Assembly (NCBI GenBank): GCA_017387685.1
Contig: JAFOEU010000030.1
Span: 1 to 64,000, forward strand
Length of the DNA: 64,000 nucleotides
DNA from: Clostridia bacterium
GTDB taxonomy: Bacteria > Bacillota > Clostridia > Oscillospirales > CAG-272
Direction of reading: 5' to 3'
A program made the translations under genes and the position numbers. The notes beneath the pieces are model-generated. The model had not been told where the DNA came from. It worked only from the letters and a program-made list of their open reading frames with translations, and ran no database searches. This document shows, piece after piece, positions 33,119 through 41,267 of the stretch. Numbering within the stretch: the stretch's first letter is position 1; the number at the start of each line of letters is the position of its first letter.

Positions 33119-33487
33119 ATGGGACTTGCCGAATCGGGCGAAATGTATCTTGAAACAATATACGTGCTGACAAGGCACTCGACATCTGTGCGCTCGATCG
33201 ACGTCGCCGAGAGTATGGGCTACTCAAAGCCGAGCGTCAGCCGCGCTATCGGTATCCTCAAGGCGGGGGAATATATAACGGTCGACAAGTCGGGCTTCAT
33301 CACTCTGACCGAAAAGGGCATAGAGACGGCAAATAATCTTTACGAGCGTCACACAATACTGACCGAAATGCTCGTTTCACTCGGCGTTGACCGCGAGACC
33401 GCCGCCGTCGATGCCTGCAAGATCGAGCACGTTATAAGTACGGACTCTTTTGAGGCTATAAAAAAGCATATCCATAAATACAAGTAA
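33119..33487 (+). CDS. DtxR/MntR family metal-dependent repressor
   Basis: A 122-residue repressor: a winged HTH (TSVRSIDVAESMGYSKPSVSRAIGILKAGEYITVD) and a short dimer/metal domain. Aligned to MntR, the first-site ligands Glu/Asp8, Glu11, His77, Glu102 and His103 positions are kept, but the Glu99 position is Cys (DACKIEHV), as in iron-responsive DtxR (ACRWEHV). That suggests iron rather than manganese sensing. It lacks the C-terminal SH3 domain. AAAGGAG precedes the ATG. No target transporter lies nearby. Confidence 0.87.
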   Translation: MGLAESGEMYLETIYVLTRHSTSVRSIDVAESMGYSKPSVSRAIGILKAGEYITVDKSGFITLTEKGIETANNLYERHTILTEMLVSLGVDRETAAVDACKIEHVISTDSFEAIKKHIHKYK

Positions 33488-33491
33488 AGAC

Positions 33492-33522
33492 AAGGGGATC
33501 GATCTACGGTCCCCTTTGTTAG
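33492..33522 (+). terminator. Terminator of the DtxR-type gene
   Basis: Stem AAGGGGA/TCCCCTT with an 11-nt loop, followed by TGTT; the T-run is weak. Confidence 0.6.
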
Positions 33523-33593
33523 CCCAAATTGCATAAATTGCAAGTTCCTCTTTTGTGCAAGTCTACAAAATAAAAATATTTTCGAAAAATGCT

Positions 33594-33635
33594 GAAACCA
33601 AATCCGGCATATTTGGTACTTGATAGGTGAAAGGA
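33594..33635 (+). promoter_or_regulatory. Candidate ECF-type promoter of sigma cassette 2
   Basis: GAAACC, a 16-bp spacer, then GTACTTGATAGGTGAAAGGA. It matches in layout the leader of cassette 1 (20194-20235). GAAAC-type -35 elements are usual for ECF sigma factors. Confidence 0.5.
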
Positions 33636-33666
33636 TCCTTTAGAAATTCAAAAAGGAGGAAAAGCA

Positions 33667-34224
33667 ATGAAAGATGAGAAGATAATCGAACTGCTTGAAA
33701 AACGCGACGAAAGCGCGCTTCGGGCGGCAGAAGAAAAGTACGGCGCGTTCTGCCACACGGTCACGTCAAATATCCTTTCGATGCGCGAGGACCGCGAGGA
33801 ATGTCTCAACGATATGCTTCTGGCACTATGGAACAATATTCCTCCCGAAAAACCGCTGAACCTGAAGGCTTATATTGCAAAGATCGTGCGCAATTTGGCT
33901 CACAAGAAAACGCGGTCGGAGAACGTTTGGAAGCGCACCTCAAGCTTTGCCGAGCTTGGTGCGGAATTCATCGAGGCGATCCCCGACACCTGCAACCTCT
34001 GCGATCAGTTTGAAGCGGCACGCGCGGGCAAGATCATCAACGAATTTCTCGAAACCATCCCCGCGCACGAATCCGACGTGTTTATTTTGCGTTACTATTT
34101 CGGCGAACGGGTGGAATGTGTAGCCGTGGATATGGGATTCACGGTCGGCAAGGTCAAAACGATCCTGCACCGCACTCGCCGCAAACTTGCCGAAAAACTA
34201 AAAAAGGAGGGTATAATAATATGA
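33667..34224 (+). CDS. Sigma-70 family (ECF-like) sigma factor, cassette 2
   Basis: 185 residues, paralogous to the factor at 20257: region 2 ESALRAAEEKYGAFCHTVTSNILSMREDREECLNDMLLALWNNIPPE and region 4 SDVFILRYYFGERVECVAVDMGFTVGKVKTILHRTRRKLAEKLKKEG are alike almost residue for residue. A strong AAGGAGG lies 8 nt upstream. The stop overlaps the start of the membrane regulator (ATGA). Confidence 0.9.
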   Translation: MKDEKIIELLEKRDESALRAAEEKYGAFCHTVTSNILSMREDREECLNDMLLALWNNIPPEKPLNLKAYIAKIVRNLAHKKTRSENVWKRTSSFAELGAEFIEAIPDTCNLCDQFEAARAGKIINEFLETIPAHESDVFILRYYFGERVECVAVDMGFTVGKVKTILHRTRRKLAEKLKKEGIII

Positions 34225-35570
34225 AAAAGGATCAGAACAAAAGACTTCTCGGCGCGATGGAGTTTATTGATGACAAGCTCATCGACCGCGCCGCGGAAAA
34301 GATCAAGGAGCGTCCCGTAGGCGCGCCCGCAGAAAAGCCGAGCAAGAAGAAGGCGTTCCGTCAGCTCGCCTTGCTTGCCGCGTGCCTTTTGCTCCTCGGC
34401 GCGGCAGTACCGCTTGCGATCAGGCTCGTCAATTACATCCCGAATATGTTAAATCCTGGCGGAATCGATGAAACGACCGAATCGAATATTCTCGATACTA
34501 ACGAAACCGAACCACCCGTGATTGATGCAACTCCCGAGGAATATTTCACAAACGGTTGGCTGTTCTACGGCGGTTCCGGTGGCAGCGGTGCAGAATACGA
34601 GGGTAAATGGATACACGTGACTGATATTTTGGAGTCGGGCGTCGAGACGCTGGCGGTATACGATCCCACCGCGGGTACGACGAAGAGTATCTGTATTGAC
34701 CCGAATTGCAGGCATTCCGGTACAGTATGTCCCGTAGTTATGCCGATCGGCTGGTATATCCGATACATCGAAATCATCGGCGACTGGTGTCTGTATCAGA
34801 TCGACGGTGACGGCAAGCATAACACCGAGGTGCGGATGTATAATATGAAAACGGGCGAGGCGAGAGTCATCTCCGAGGACGTCGAAAACGGGAATATCAT
34901 CACTTACCCCAGTGTCACCTTCCCTATGGACGGAAAGGCGTATATCAATTTCCGCGACGCAGACACCGCCGCCGGAACGAGTCGCGATTACGTCTCTGTA
35001 TACGACCCCGAGACCGCCACGACCGAGTACCTTTGCGACGAGCCCGAGGATATGAGTATGATCGGTATGTCGAACAAGCGCCTGTTCTTTAGCGAAAAGC
35101 GCAACTCACTTCGCGATCCCTCCGTGGTCTGGTCAACCGATCATTCGGGCGGAAATCTCAAAAAAGAGGAAGTCCTCAATTTCGATCTTCTGATCATGAG
35201 CGGAATCTATGCTTACGAGCCGATTATAGAAGAAAACTACGAGAAGAACGGCTATAATATGCGCGTGTATGATATTACGACCGATACGATGTTCGCAATG
35301 GATTTCGGCGGACCGGTGAAGCGTTACGTGCCCGGCGCAGATAAGTTCGCATATGTCCTCGAAGGGGACGGAAAGATATATTTTACCGATCTTCGAGGCG
35401 AGAATTCCGAGCTCGCTACCGAATATGAAGTTGCGGACTTTCTTCCTTTCTGCATCGTGGGGGACTACGTTATCGGAAGCATTCCCAAAACGAGCAGCGT
35501 AATGCCCGGCGGCGACTATGCCCTCAACATCAAAACCGGCGAGCTTAAAGCAATCCCCGGCATAAATTGA
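34221..35570 (+). CDS. Membrane regulator with propeller-like outer domain (putative anti-sigma)
   Basis: 449 residues. The cytoplasmic head (MEFIDDKLIDRAAEKIKER, about 10-30) resembles that of the cassette 1 partner; one membrane helix follows (LALLAACLLLLGAAVPLAIRLV), then a Thr/Glu-rich linker. The outer part is rich in short beta blades of the type VYDPTAGTTKSICIDP, MYNMKTGEARVISED, VYDPETATTEYLCDEP, MRVYDITTDTMFAMD, as in DUF5050-like propellers. The start is fixed by the ATGA overlap with the sigma gene and AAGGAGG upstream. Anti-sigma function is inferred from arrangement. Confidence 0.72.
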   Translation: MKKDQNKRLLGAMEFIDDKLIDRAAEKIKERPVGAPAEKPSKKKAFRQLALLAACLLLLGAAVPLAIRLVNYIPNMLNPGGIDETTESNILDTNETEPPVIDATPEEYFTNGWLFYGGSGGSGAEYEGKWIHVTDILESGVETLAVYDPTAGTTKSICIDPNCRHSGTVCPVVMPIGWYIRYIEIIGDWCLYQIDGDGKHNTEVRMYNMKTGEARVISEDVENGNIITYPSVTFPMDGKAYINFRDADTAAGTSRDYVSVYDPETATTEYLCDEPEDMSMIGMSNKRLFFSEKRNSLRDPSVVWSTDHSGGNLKKEEVLNFDLLIMSGIYAYEPIIEENYEKNGYNMRVYDITTDTMFAMDFGGPVKRYVPGADKFAYVLEGDGKIYFTDLRGENSELATEYEVADFLPFCIVGDYVIGSIPKTSSVMPGGDYALNIKTGELKAIPGIN

Positions 35571-35580
35571 ATTAAACCGC

Positions 35581-35620
35581 GCGGCGAATATCGGAGCATT
35601 ACCGATATTCGCCGCACTTT
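35581..35620. terminator. Bidirectional terminator between convergent genes
   Basis: A perfect 14-bp stem GCGGCGAATATCGG/CCGATATTCGCCGC with a 7-nt loop lies between the propeller regulator (plus) and pcp (minus). Confidence 0.8.
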
Positions 35621-35625
35621 TGAAT

Positions 35626-36213
35626 TTATAAGCACTCTATCGCTACGCGCAATCCTCGTGCGATCTCGGAAAGCTCCATACTCGGCACGCCCGCCTTCGC
35701 TTGCTCGGGGAGGAAGGGCACGTGGATGAATCCGATCTTGATATCGGTATCCTTGAACTCATACAAAAGCGAAAAGAGCAGATCGTTGCAGACGAATGCT
35801 CCCGCACTGAATGAGAGCGATGCGGGCAGACCTTCCGCCTTGATCGCTTCGACCATCTCGCGGACGGGGAGCGTCGAGAAAATCCCGTCGGGCGCGCCCG
35901 CGCGTATCTTTTCGTTTTTCGGCATATTGCCCGCGTTGTCCGCGATCGAAGCCTCGCGCAGATTGATCCCGATCACCTCGGGCGTGATTCCGCGCCGTCC
36001 GCCCGCCTGACCGACACAAATGACGGCATCGGGGCGTATCTCTTCGATCTTTTCGATCATAATCTCTGCCGCGCGTCCGAAAACTGTGGGGAGCTCGATC
36101 TTTGTAAGCTCGTATTCGCCGATTACGTTTGGGAGAAGCTTGACCGCCTCGTATGAAGGATTTATTGCCTCGCCGCCGAAGGGATCGAACCCGCTTATCA
36201 GTAATTTTTTCAT
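35626..36213 (-). CDS. pcp: Pyroglutamyl-peptidase I
   Basis: A 195-residue cysteine peptidase that removes N-terminal pyroglutamate. The triad is visible: Glu79 (RRGITPEVIGIN), Cys142 (SFSAGAFVCNDLLF) and His164 (FIHVPFLPEQ); the GFDPFGGEAINPS start is typical. The ATG overlaps the stop of the ArsR-AraC regulator gene, so both are cotranscribed, although no functional tie with metal regulation is evident. Confidence 0.95.
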   Translation of the reverse strand: MKKLLISGFDPFGGEAINPSYEAVKLLPNVIGEYELTKIELPTVFGRAAEIMIEKIEEIRPDAVICVGQAGGRRGITPEVIGINLREASIADNAGNMPKNEKIRAGAPDGIFSTLPVREMVEAIKAEGLPASLSFSAGAFVCNDLLFSLLYEFKDTDIKIGFIHVPFLPEQAKAGVPSMELSEIARGLRVAIECL

Positions 36214-36857
36214 TTTTGCCTCCTGTATTCGCTCGGCGATACGCCGTATTTTTCCTTGAAAGCCGAGGTGAAACGGCTTGCGCTGTCAAATCCGACGGCG
36301 CGGGCAGCGTCGCTGACGCTCATATTTCCCTCGCGCAGAAGGATCTCGGCGCGCTCCATTCGGTGTTCCCTCGTGTGCGCCGCGATCGAGGAGCCGTATT
36401 CGTCCTTGAAAGCCTTTTTCAGCGTTGTCGGATTGACGTGGAATTTCCGCGAGAGCTCCTCGATAGTCACACGCTCCGAAATATGCTCGAGCAGATAATC
36501 GTGTGCCCGCCGCACGGTTTCGGCAACCGTCGCGCCGCCGCTCTGCTCGGGACAGGCGATCTCGGTCACGCTCTCGACCGCCGTGTGCATCGCGCGCCCC
36601 ATCTCGTTGTCGGCAAGGCGGTAATATACCTCTCTGCCCTCGCGCCGAGGAACGATCAGCCCGCATTCGCGCAGAAGGCTGAGATGATGTGCCGCCGCGG
36701 GAGCGGTGATGCCGAGCCGCTCGGCAAGATGCGAGCCGCATTCCTCGCCGTGGCAAAGTATCCAGAATATTTTTATCCGAGTACCGTCGCCGAGCATCTT
36801 GAAGAACTCGGCGGCTGAGTCGAAATTTGCGATTTCGGTATGGTTATGTGTCGACAT
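36210..36857 (-). CDS. ArsR-AraC fused transcriptional regulator
   Basis: 215 residues with two DNA-binding domains in one chain. Residues 10-95 are an ArsR-type winged helix (FFKMLGDGTRIKIFWILCHGEECGSHLAERLGITAPAAAHHLSLLRECGLIVPRREGREVYY). Residues 115-213 are an AraC-type double HTH (TIEELSRKFHVNPTTLKKAFKDEYG and SVSDAARAVGFDSASRFTSAFKEKYGVSPSEYRR). Cys residues near the ArsR recognition region (HGEECG and the later CPEQ) may bind metal. It is divergent from an HMA protein and a Zn/Cd ATPase, with overlapping promoters and a palindrome between, so it probably controls them. AAAGGAGA precedes the ATG. Confidence 0.88.
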   Translation of the reverse strand: MSTHNHTEIANFDSAAEFFKMLGDGTRIKIFWILCHGEECGSHLAERLGITAPAAAHHLSLLRECGLIVPRREGREVYYRLADNEMGRAMHTAVESVTEIACPEQSGGATVAETVRRAHDYLLEHISERVTIEELSRKFHVNPTTLKKAFKDEYGSSIAAHTREHRMERAEILLREGNMSVSDAARAVGFDSASRFTSAFKEKYGVSPSEYRRQK

Positions 36858-36915
36858 TTGACTCTCCTTTTTGGTAGCAAAACGCGCCTTTTCGGTCGCT
36901 TTCGTTCGAAAAGAG

Positions 36916-36944
36916 TTGATTTTTCGTTATATAAACAGTATAAT
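36916..36944 (+). promoter_or_regulatory. Promoter of the metal-export operon
   Basis: TTGATT, a 17-bp spacer and TATAAT, 57 bp before the HMA gene. It overlaps the divergent regulator promoter (minus strand TTGTTT at 36965-36960, 17 bp, TATACT at 36942-36937). Confidence 0.75.
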
Positions 36945-36956
36945 ACTTTCAGGACG

Positions 36957-36974
36957 ATTAAACAAGTGTTTAAT
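36957..36974. promoter_or_regulatory. Candidate ArsR-type operator
   Basis: The perfect palindrome ATTAAAC-AAGT-GTTTAAT lies just downstream of the plus-strand -10 and across the -35 of the divergent regulator promoter. This is a position from which an ArsR-type repressor could block both. Confidence 0.55.
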
Positions 36975-37001
36975 TGTAAAAAATTCAAAGGAGCATACAT
37001 A

Positions 37002-37220
37002 ATGAAGAAAATTTATAAAATCGAAGTTGACTGTGCGCATTGCGCCGCGAAGGCAGAGAATGCGGCAAAGAAGGTCGAGGGCGTTATCGACCTTGCCATC
37101 AACTTTATGACACAGAAAATGACCGTCGTTTTCGCTGACGGCGCGGATGAAAAGCGTGTACTCAAGGACATCCTAAAGACCTGCCGCAAGGTCGAGCGTC
37201 ATTTTGCCATCGAGGAATGA
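37002..37220 (+). CDS. Stand-alone heavy-metal-associated (HMA) domain protein
   Basis: A 72-residue ferredoxin-like HMA domain with the metal-binding EVDCAHCAAKAEN motif (DCxxC type, as in N-terminal domains of ZntA-like Zn/Cd pumps). ATG 37002 has AAAGGAG 8 nt upstream. Its stop overlaps the ATPase start. Because the ATPase lacks an N-terminal HMA, this looks like the same domain encoded separately, delivering metal to or regulating the pump. Confidence 0.92.
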   Translation: MKKIYKIEVDCAHCAAKAENAAKKVEGVIDLAINFMTQKMTVVFADGADEKRVLKDILKTCRKVERHFAIEE

Positions 37221-39052
37221 AAAAGCGGCATAAAATAATGCTCGCGCGGATAATTTCGTCCGCGACGGCAACCGTCCTGCTCAATCTTCTGCCAATCGAG
37301 GGCGTTTTGCGCCTCGTGCTTTTCACTGCCGTTTACCTGCTGATCGGCTACGATATCCTATGGGAAGCCCTTTGCGGAATTTACAACCGCCAATTTTTAG
37401 ATGAAAATTTCCTTATGGCGATAGCTACCGTCGGCGCGTTCGCGCTCGCCGTTTACACGAAAAGCGGAGACTATAACGAGGCGGTCGCCGTTATGCTCTT
37501 TTACCAGACGGGCGAGCTTTTCCAATCGATAGCGGTCGGCAAGAGCCGCAAAAATATTGCCGCGCTTATGGATATCCGTCCCGATTTCGCGCGTGTCGAG
37601 CGCGGCGAGCTCGTTGAGGTCGATCCCTCGGAGGTTGCGGTGGGCGAGGTGATCGTTGTCCGCCCCGGTGATCGCATACCGATCGACGGCGTGATAATCG
37701 AGGGCGAGGGCTCGATCGACACCTCCGCGTTGACGGGCGAGGGAGTACCGCGTGACATCCGAGCGGGCGACGGCGTGGTCAGCGGTTGCATCAACCTTAC
37801 GGGACTTTTACGCATCCGCACCGAACGGGATTTCGGTGAATCGACCGTTTCTCGCATCCTCGAGCTCGTTGAAAGCGCAAGCTCGCGCAAATCGAGATCG
37901 GAAAAATTCATATCGAAATTCGCACGCATCTACACTCCCGCCGTTTGCGGCGCGGCACTCGCGCTCGCCGTTATCCCGCCCCTTTGCGGTCTCGGCGAGT
38001 GGCACTCGTGGCTCTACCGCGCGCTGACCTTCCTTGTTATAAGCTGTCCTTGCGCGCTCGTTATCAGCATTCCGCTGACCTTTTTTGCCGGCATCGGCGG
38101 CGCGAGCCGCGAGGGAATCCTCGTCAAGGGATCAAATTACCTTGAAGCACTCGCCGAGGTCAAGACCGTTGCTCTCGACAAGACGGGCACGCTCACGCGC
38201 GGGGCTTTTGAAGTGACCGATATTATCGAAAATAAGATCGAAAAAGAAAAACTGCTCGAGATCGCCGCGCACGCGGAGGGCTCGTCCACGCATCCGATTG
38301 CGAAAAGCATCGTCGCCGCTTTCGACGGCACGATCGACCTTTCACGAGTCAGCGAGATACGCGAGATCGGAGGTCTCGGAGTCAACTGCAAGATTGACGG
38401 CGTTGCCGTAACGGTCGGCAGACGCGCGACGGCCCCAAACGCACCCGAATATTCGGGCGCATCGACGGCGGTATACGTTTCGATTGACGGCAAGTTTTCG
38501 GGGATCATCCTCGTCGCAGATGCCGTCAAGGAAGAATCGCGCAAGGCAATTGAGGAGCTCAAGCGGATCGGCATCGAAAAATGCGTAATGCTGACGGGCG
38601 ACGGCGAGGCAGTCGCGGCTGAGGTCGCGAAAAAGCTCGGGATAGACGAATACCGCGCATCGCTCCTGCCTGCGGATAAGCTCACCGAGGTCGAAGCACT
38701 TCTCTCGGATAAGTCGCGCGTTGCCTTCGTCGGCGACGGCATCAACGATGCGCCCGTCCTTGCGCGCGCTGACGTCGGAATCGCGATGGGCGCGATGGGA
38801 TCGGATGCCGCGATCGAGGCGTCGGACGTGGTTCTGATGAAGGACGATCCGCGCGACGTCGCAAAAGCGATCGCTATCGCGCGCAAATGCATTTCGATCG
38901 TAAAACAAAACATAATATTCTCACTTGCCGTCAAGTTCGGCTGTCTCGCCCTCGTCGCGATGGGCTTTGCCGATATGTGGCTCGGCATCTTCGCCGACGT
39001 CGGAGTGATGGTACTCGCGGTGCTGAATGCTATCAGAGCGATGAGAAAATAA
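37217..39052 (+). CDS. Zn/Cd/Pb-type P1B ATPase
   Basis: A 611-residue metal-exporting ATPase. It shows the CPC transmembrane site in ISCPCALVISIPL (near residue 277), phosphorylation motif DKTGTLT (near 320), the HP motif STHPIAKSI, and DGINDAPVLARADVGIAMG. The last helix pair has Asp in DMWLGIFADVGVMVLAVLN, the extra ligand seen in Zn/Cd/Pb pumps (P1B-2). Starting directly with a basic head and the first helix, it has no N-terminal metal-binding domain. Translationally coupled (ATGA) to the HMA gene. Confidence 0.95.
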   Translation: MKKRHKIMLARIISSATATVLLNLLPIEGVLRLVLFTAVYLLIGYDILWEALCGIYNRQFLDENFLMAIATVGAFALAVYTKSGDYNEAVAVMLFYQTGELFQSIAVGKSRKNIAALMDIRPDFARVERGELVEVDPSEVAVGEVIVVRPGDRIPIDGVIIEGEGSIDTSALTGEGVPRDIRAGDGVVSGCINLTGLLRIRTERDFGESTVSRILELVESASSRKSRSEKFISKFARIYTPAVCGAALALAVIPPLCGLGEWHSWLYRALTFLVISCPCALVISIPLTFFAGIGGASREGILVKGSNYLEALAEVKTVALDKTGTLTRGAFEVTDIIENKIEKEKLLEIAAHAEGSSTHPIAKSIVAAFDGTIDLSRVSEIREIGGLGVNCKIDGVAVTVGRRATAPNAPEYSGASTAVYVSIDGKFSGIILVADAVKEESRKAIEELKRIGIEKCVMLTGDGEAVAAEVAKKLGIDEYRASLLPADKLTEVEALLSDKSRVAFVGDGINDAPVLARADVGIAMGAMGSDAAIEASDVVLMKDDPRDVAKAIAIARKCISIVKQNIIFSLAVKFGCLALVAMGFADMWLGIFADVGVMVLAVLNAIRAMRK

Positions 39053-39058
39053 AGATAT

Positions 39059-39092
39059 ACCCGCCCCGATTAAAACGAGGCGGGTGTTTTTT
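39059..39092 (+). terminator. Terminator of the metal-export operon
   Basis: ACCCGCC/GGCGGGT stem followed by GTTTTTT, directly after the ATPase gene and touching the end of the convergent aminotransferase gene. Confidence 0.8.
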
Positions 39093-40338
39093 AATGTCTC
39101 TTTTTCACAACCGCGAAGGCTTCCTCGGCGATATCGACGGTCTCGGCGATGTCTGCGTCGGTTAGTGCGGCGTTGATGAAGTGGTTATGGTGATTGGTGA
39201 AGAAGACTCCGCGCTTTACGCACTCGGCGATCCACTCCTGATGGAGCATCAGCGTGGGATCGTCAGCTATGCGGAGGTAGAAGAGCGAGGGTGCACCCGT
39301 GACGCGGAGGTCGAAGCCGCTCTGCTCGGCGGCGGCGATGAGCCCCGACTTGAGCTTTTCGCCCTTTTCGATGAGTGTACGCGGCATATCGAGCCGCTTC
39401 ATCTTATTGATGCAGGCAATTCCCGCGGCAAAGGGCACGGCGGAGAGCCAATAGCTGCCCGTGTAGGACATTCCCGAAACCGTGTTCTTAAGGAACTCCT
39501 TACCGCAGAGCGCGGAGACGTTATATCCGTTTGCAAGTGCCTTGCAGAAGCAGATAAGGTCTGCTTCGAAGCCGAAATAATGGTCCGAGCCCGCGATATC
39601 AAGGCGGAATCCCGCGCGGACGTCGTCAACGACGAGAACCGTGCCGTTTTCGGTGCACATTTTGCGCACCTCCTGCCAAAAGCCGGGGGCGGGCATTACG
39701 TTATCCATAAAATTGCCGTGCATATAGGGCTGTGAGATGACAGCCGCGATCTGACCCTCGTTCTCCTTAAAGACCTTGCGCAAGGTGTCGAGATCGTTCC
39801 AAGGCACGTATATATTGTGCATTACGTCCTCTTCGATGACGCCCGCGTAGTCGATCTTCTGTGTCCAAGGCGAAACACCGTGGTAGTATCCCTTGAAAAA
39901 TACGATCTTTTTACGGTGAGTGTAGGCTCTCGCGGTCATAACTGCAAGGGTGGTGACGTCGTTTCCGTTCTTCGCGAAGAACGCCCAATCGGCACTTGCG
40001 ACGGTATCGACGAGCAATTCCGCGAACTCCACCATCTTGGTCGAGGGGAGGGTGGTACAGTCGCCGAGTGCTCTCTGCTCTGCCGCCGCGGCATCGACGT
40101 CGGGATCGTTATATCCGAGCACGTTTGGTCCGTAGGCGCACATATAGTCGATAAAGCGGTTGCCGTCAAGGTCCCAAACGTAGGTGCCCTGCGCCTTTGA
40201 GGAGTAGAAGGGAAACGCTTCGACGGGGGTGTAACAGCCCTCGGCAGGTCCGAGGTGACCGTAGATACCCGAGGGAATGACCTTCATTGCGCGGGCGAAC
40301 GCCTCGCGGCTTTTATCGTAAGTATAAGTTTTTCTCAT
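39091..40338 (-). CDS. Class III PLP aminotransferase (glutamate-1-semialdehyde aminomutase-like)
   Basis: 415 residues with a fold-type I class III pattern: GTYVWDLDGNRFIDYMCAYGPNVLGYNDP, FFAKNGNDVTTLAVMTARAYT, YYHGVSPW, the PLP-binding Asp in VLVVDDVRAGFR, and the Schiff-base Lys in FCKALANGYNVSALCGKE. It resembles HemL and related 2,1-aminomutases, but FAKNGNDVT in place of the usual SGTEA and the lack of heme genes suggest a different amino substrate. It is second in a two-gene operon after the SCP2-like gene (9 nt). Confidence 0.85.
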   Translation of the reverse strand: MRKTYTYDKSREAFARAMKVIPSGIYGHLGPAEGCYTPVEAFPFYSSKAQGTYVWDLDGNRFIDYMCAYGPNVLGYNDPDVDAAAAEQRALGDCTTLPSTKMVEFAELLVDTVASADWAFFAKNGNDVTTLAVMTARAYTHRKKIVFFKGYYHGVSPWTQKIDYAGVIEEDVMHNIYVPWNDLDTLRKVFKENEGQIAAVISQPYMHGNFMDNVMPAPGFWQEVRKMCTENGTVLVVDDVRAGFRLDIAGSDHYFGFEADLICFCKALANGYNVSALCGKEFLKNTVSGMSYTGSYWLSAVPFAAGIACINKMKRLDMPRTLIEKGEKLKSGLIAAAEQSGFDLRVTGAPSLFYLRIADDPTLMLHQEWIAECVKRGVFFTNHHNHFINAALTDADIAETVDIAEEAFAVVKKRH

Positions 40339-40347
40339 AATTTTACC

Positions 40348-41103
40348 TCACGCAAGATAGAGTGCAACGCGGTCGAGAATTCGGTTGACGTTATCGACCT
40401 GCGAGATCATTCCGCCGATACGGACCTTGCCCTCACCGACCGCGGCAACTGCATTGACTCTGCCGTCGAACAGGTCGCGAGCAAGCTTGATATCCTCAAA
40501 ACGCATAAATGACGAGAATTTTTCGGTCGCATCGGGCAGAACGCGGAGTGTGTGATCCTTTGCCTCGATGAAGAGCTTATGCTCGTCGCCGATTGCGAGC
40601 TTGATCACGCCGTCGACGATATAGGATGCGCTCGCCTGACCGACCTTATCGACGTTGCCTATCTGTGCGATCGCGTTTGCGATCAGGTGGAACATCAGAA
40701 GCGTACTTTTTTCAAAGAAAACGGGATCCTCGAGTGCCTTTTCGTCGGCGCGGAGGTAGGAGGAAAGGATATCGGTCAGCGGCATAAACTTTTTGAGGAG
40801 GAAGCCAAGCTTCAAAAAGCCCTTTGAAGGGATCGGCGTAACTGTGCCGTCGATCATTCCGTTGAATTTTTCGGGCGAGGCAAAGGGCAAAATAATATTG
40901 CAGGAATCGCATTCCGCGGCAAACCACGCCTTGCCGTTCGCAAAGCAAAGTGCGCCCGAGGGACCGCCCTTAACGCGGAAGCCGAGGGATACCTTTTCAT
41001 TTTTAATCAGTTCTTTAGCGCGCTCGTCAATCTCGCAAAGATATGGAATACTGCCGAGGATGGCGTGGAGATTGATATAAGCGAGTGTTTTAGCGTCTGT
41101 CAT
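40348..41103 (-). CDS. SCP2-like protein of unknown function
   Basis: 251 residues, soluble, not firmly identified. The last 60 residues look like an SCP-2 type lipid/sterol-carrier fold end (MRFEDIKLARDLFDGRVNAVAAVGEGKVRIGGMISQVDNV), and the first half (GFRVKGGPSGALCFANGKAWFAAECDSCNIIL) may be a second diverged copy. Two cysteines (CDSC) sit in the centre. It has its own promoter and leads the operon with the class III aminotransferase, so a shared small-molecule pathway is probable. Confidence 0.6.
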   Translation of the reverse strand: MTDAKTLAYINLHAILGSIPYLCEIDERAKELIKNEKVSLGFRVKGGPSGALCFANGKAWFAAECDSCNIILPFASPEKFNGMIDGTVTPIPSKGFLKLGFLLKKFMPLTDILSSYLRADEKALEDPVFFEKSTLLMFHLIANAIAQIGNVDKVGQASASYIVDGVIKLAIGDEHKLFIEAKDHTLRVLPDATEKFSSFMRFEDIKLARDLFDGRVNAVAAVGEGKVRIGGMISQVDNVNRILDRVALYLA

Positions 41104-41133
41104 TTTGTCACCGCCTTTTATTTATTGTGTACA

Positions 41134-41162
41134 ATTATATCATATTATTCCCGCTTTTTCAA
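41134..41162 (-). promoter_or_regulatory. Promoter of the SCP2-like/aminotransferase operon
   Basis: On the minus strand TTGAAA, a 17-bp spacer and TATAAT, 30 bp before the start codon. Confidence 0.8.
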
Positions 41163-41213
41163 CCAAAAATGAAAAATCCTTATATCAATTATTATTGAAA
41201 TCCCGAAATGTTA

Positions 41214-41242
41214 TTGCAAAAAGAATAACGGAGTGGTATAAT
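41214..41242 (+). promoter_or_regulatory. Promoter of the PAP2-DUF5058-M20 operon
   Basis: TTGCAA, a 17-bp spacer and TATAAT, 25 bp before the PAP2 start, which has AAAGGAGG. Confidence 0.8.
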
Positions 41243-41267
41243 TATAAAAAAGAAAAGGAGGTTTGAT

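Noticed and set aside
39091..40338. Naming the class III aminotransferase hemL
   Set aside because: The key SGTEA-like stretch is replaced by KNGNDVT and no heme biosynthesis genes are nearby.
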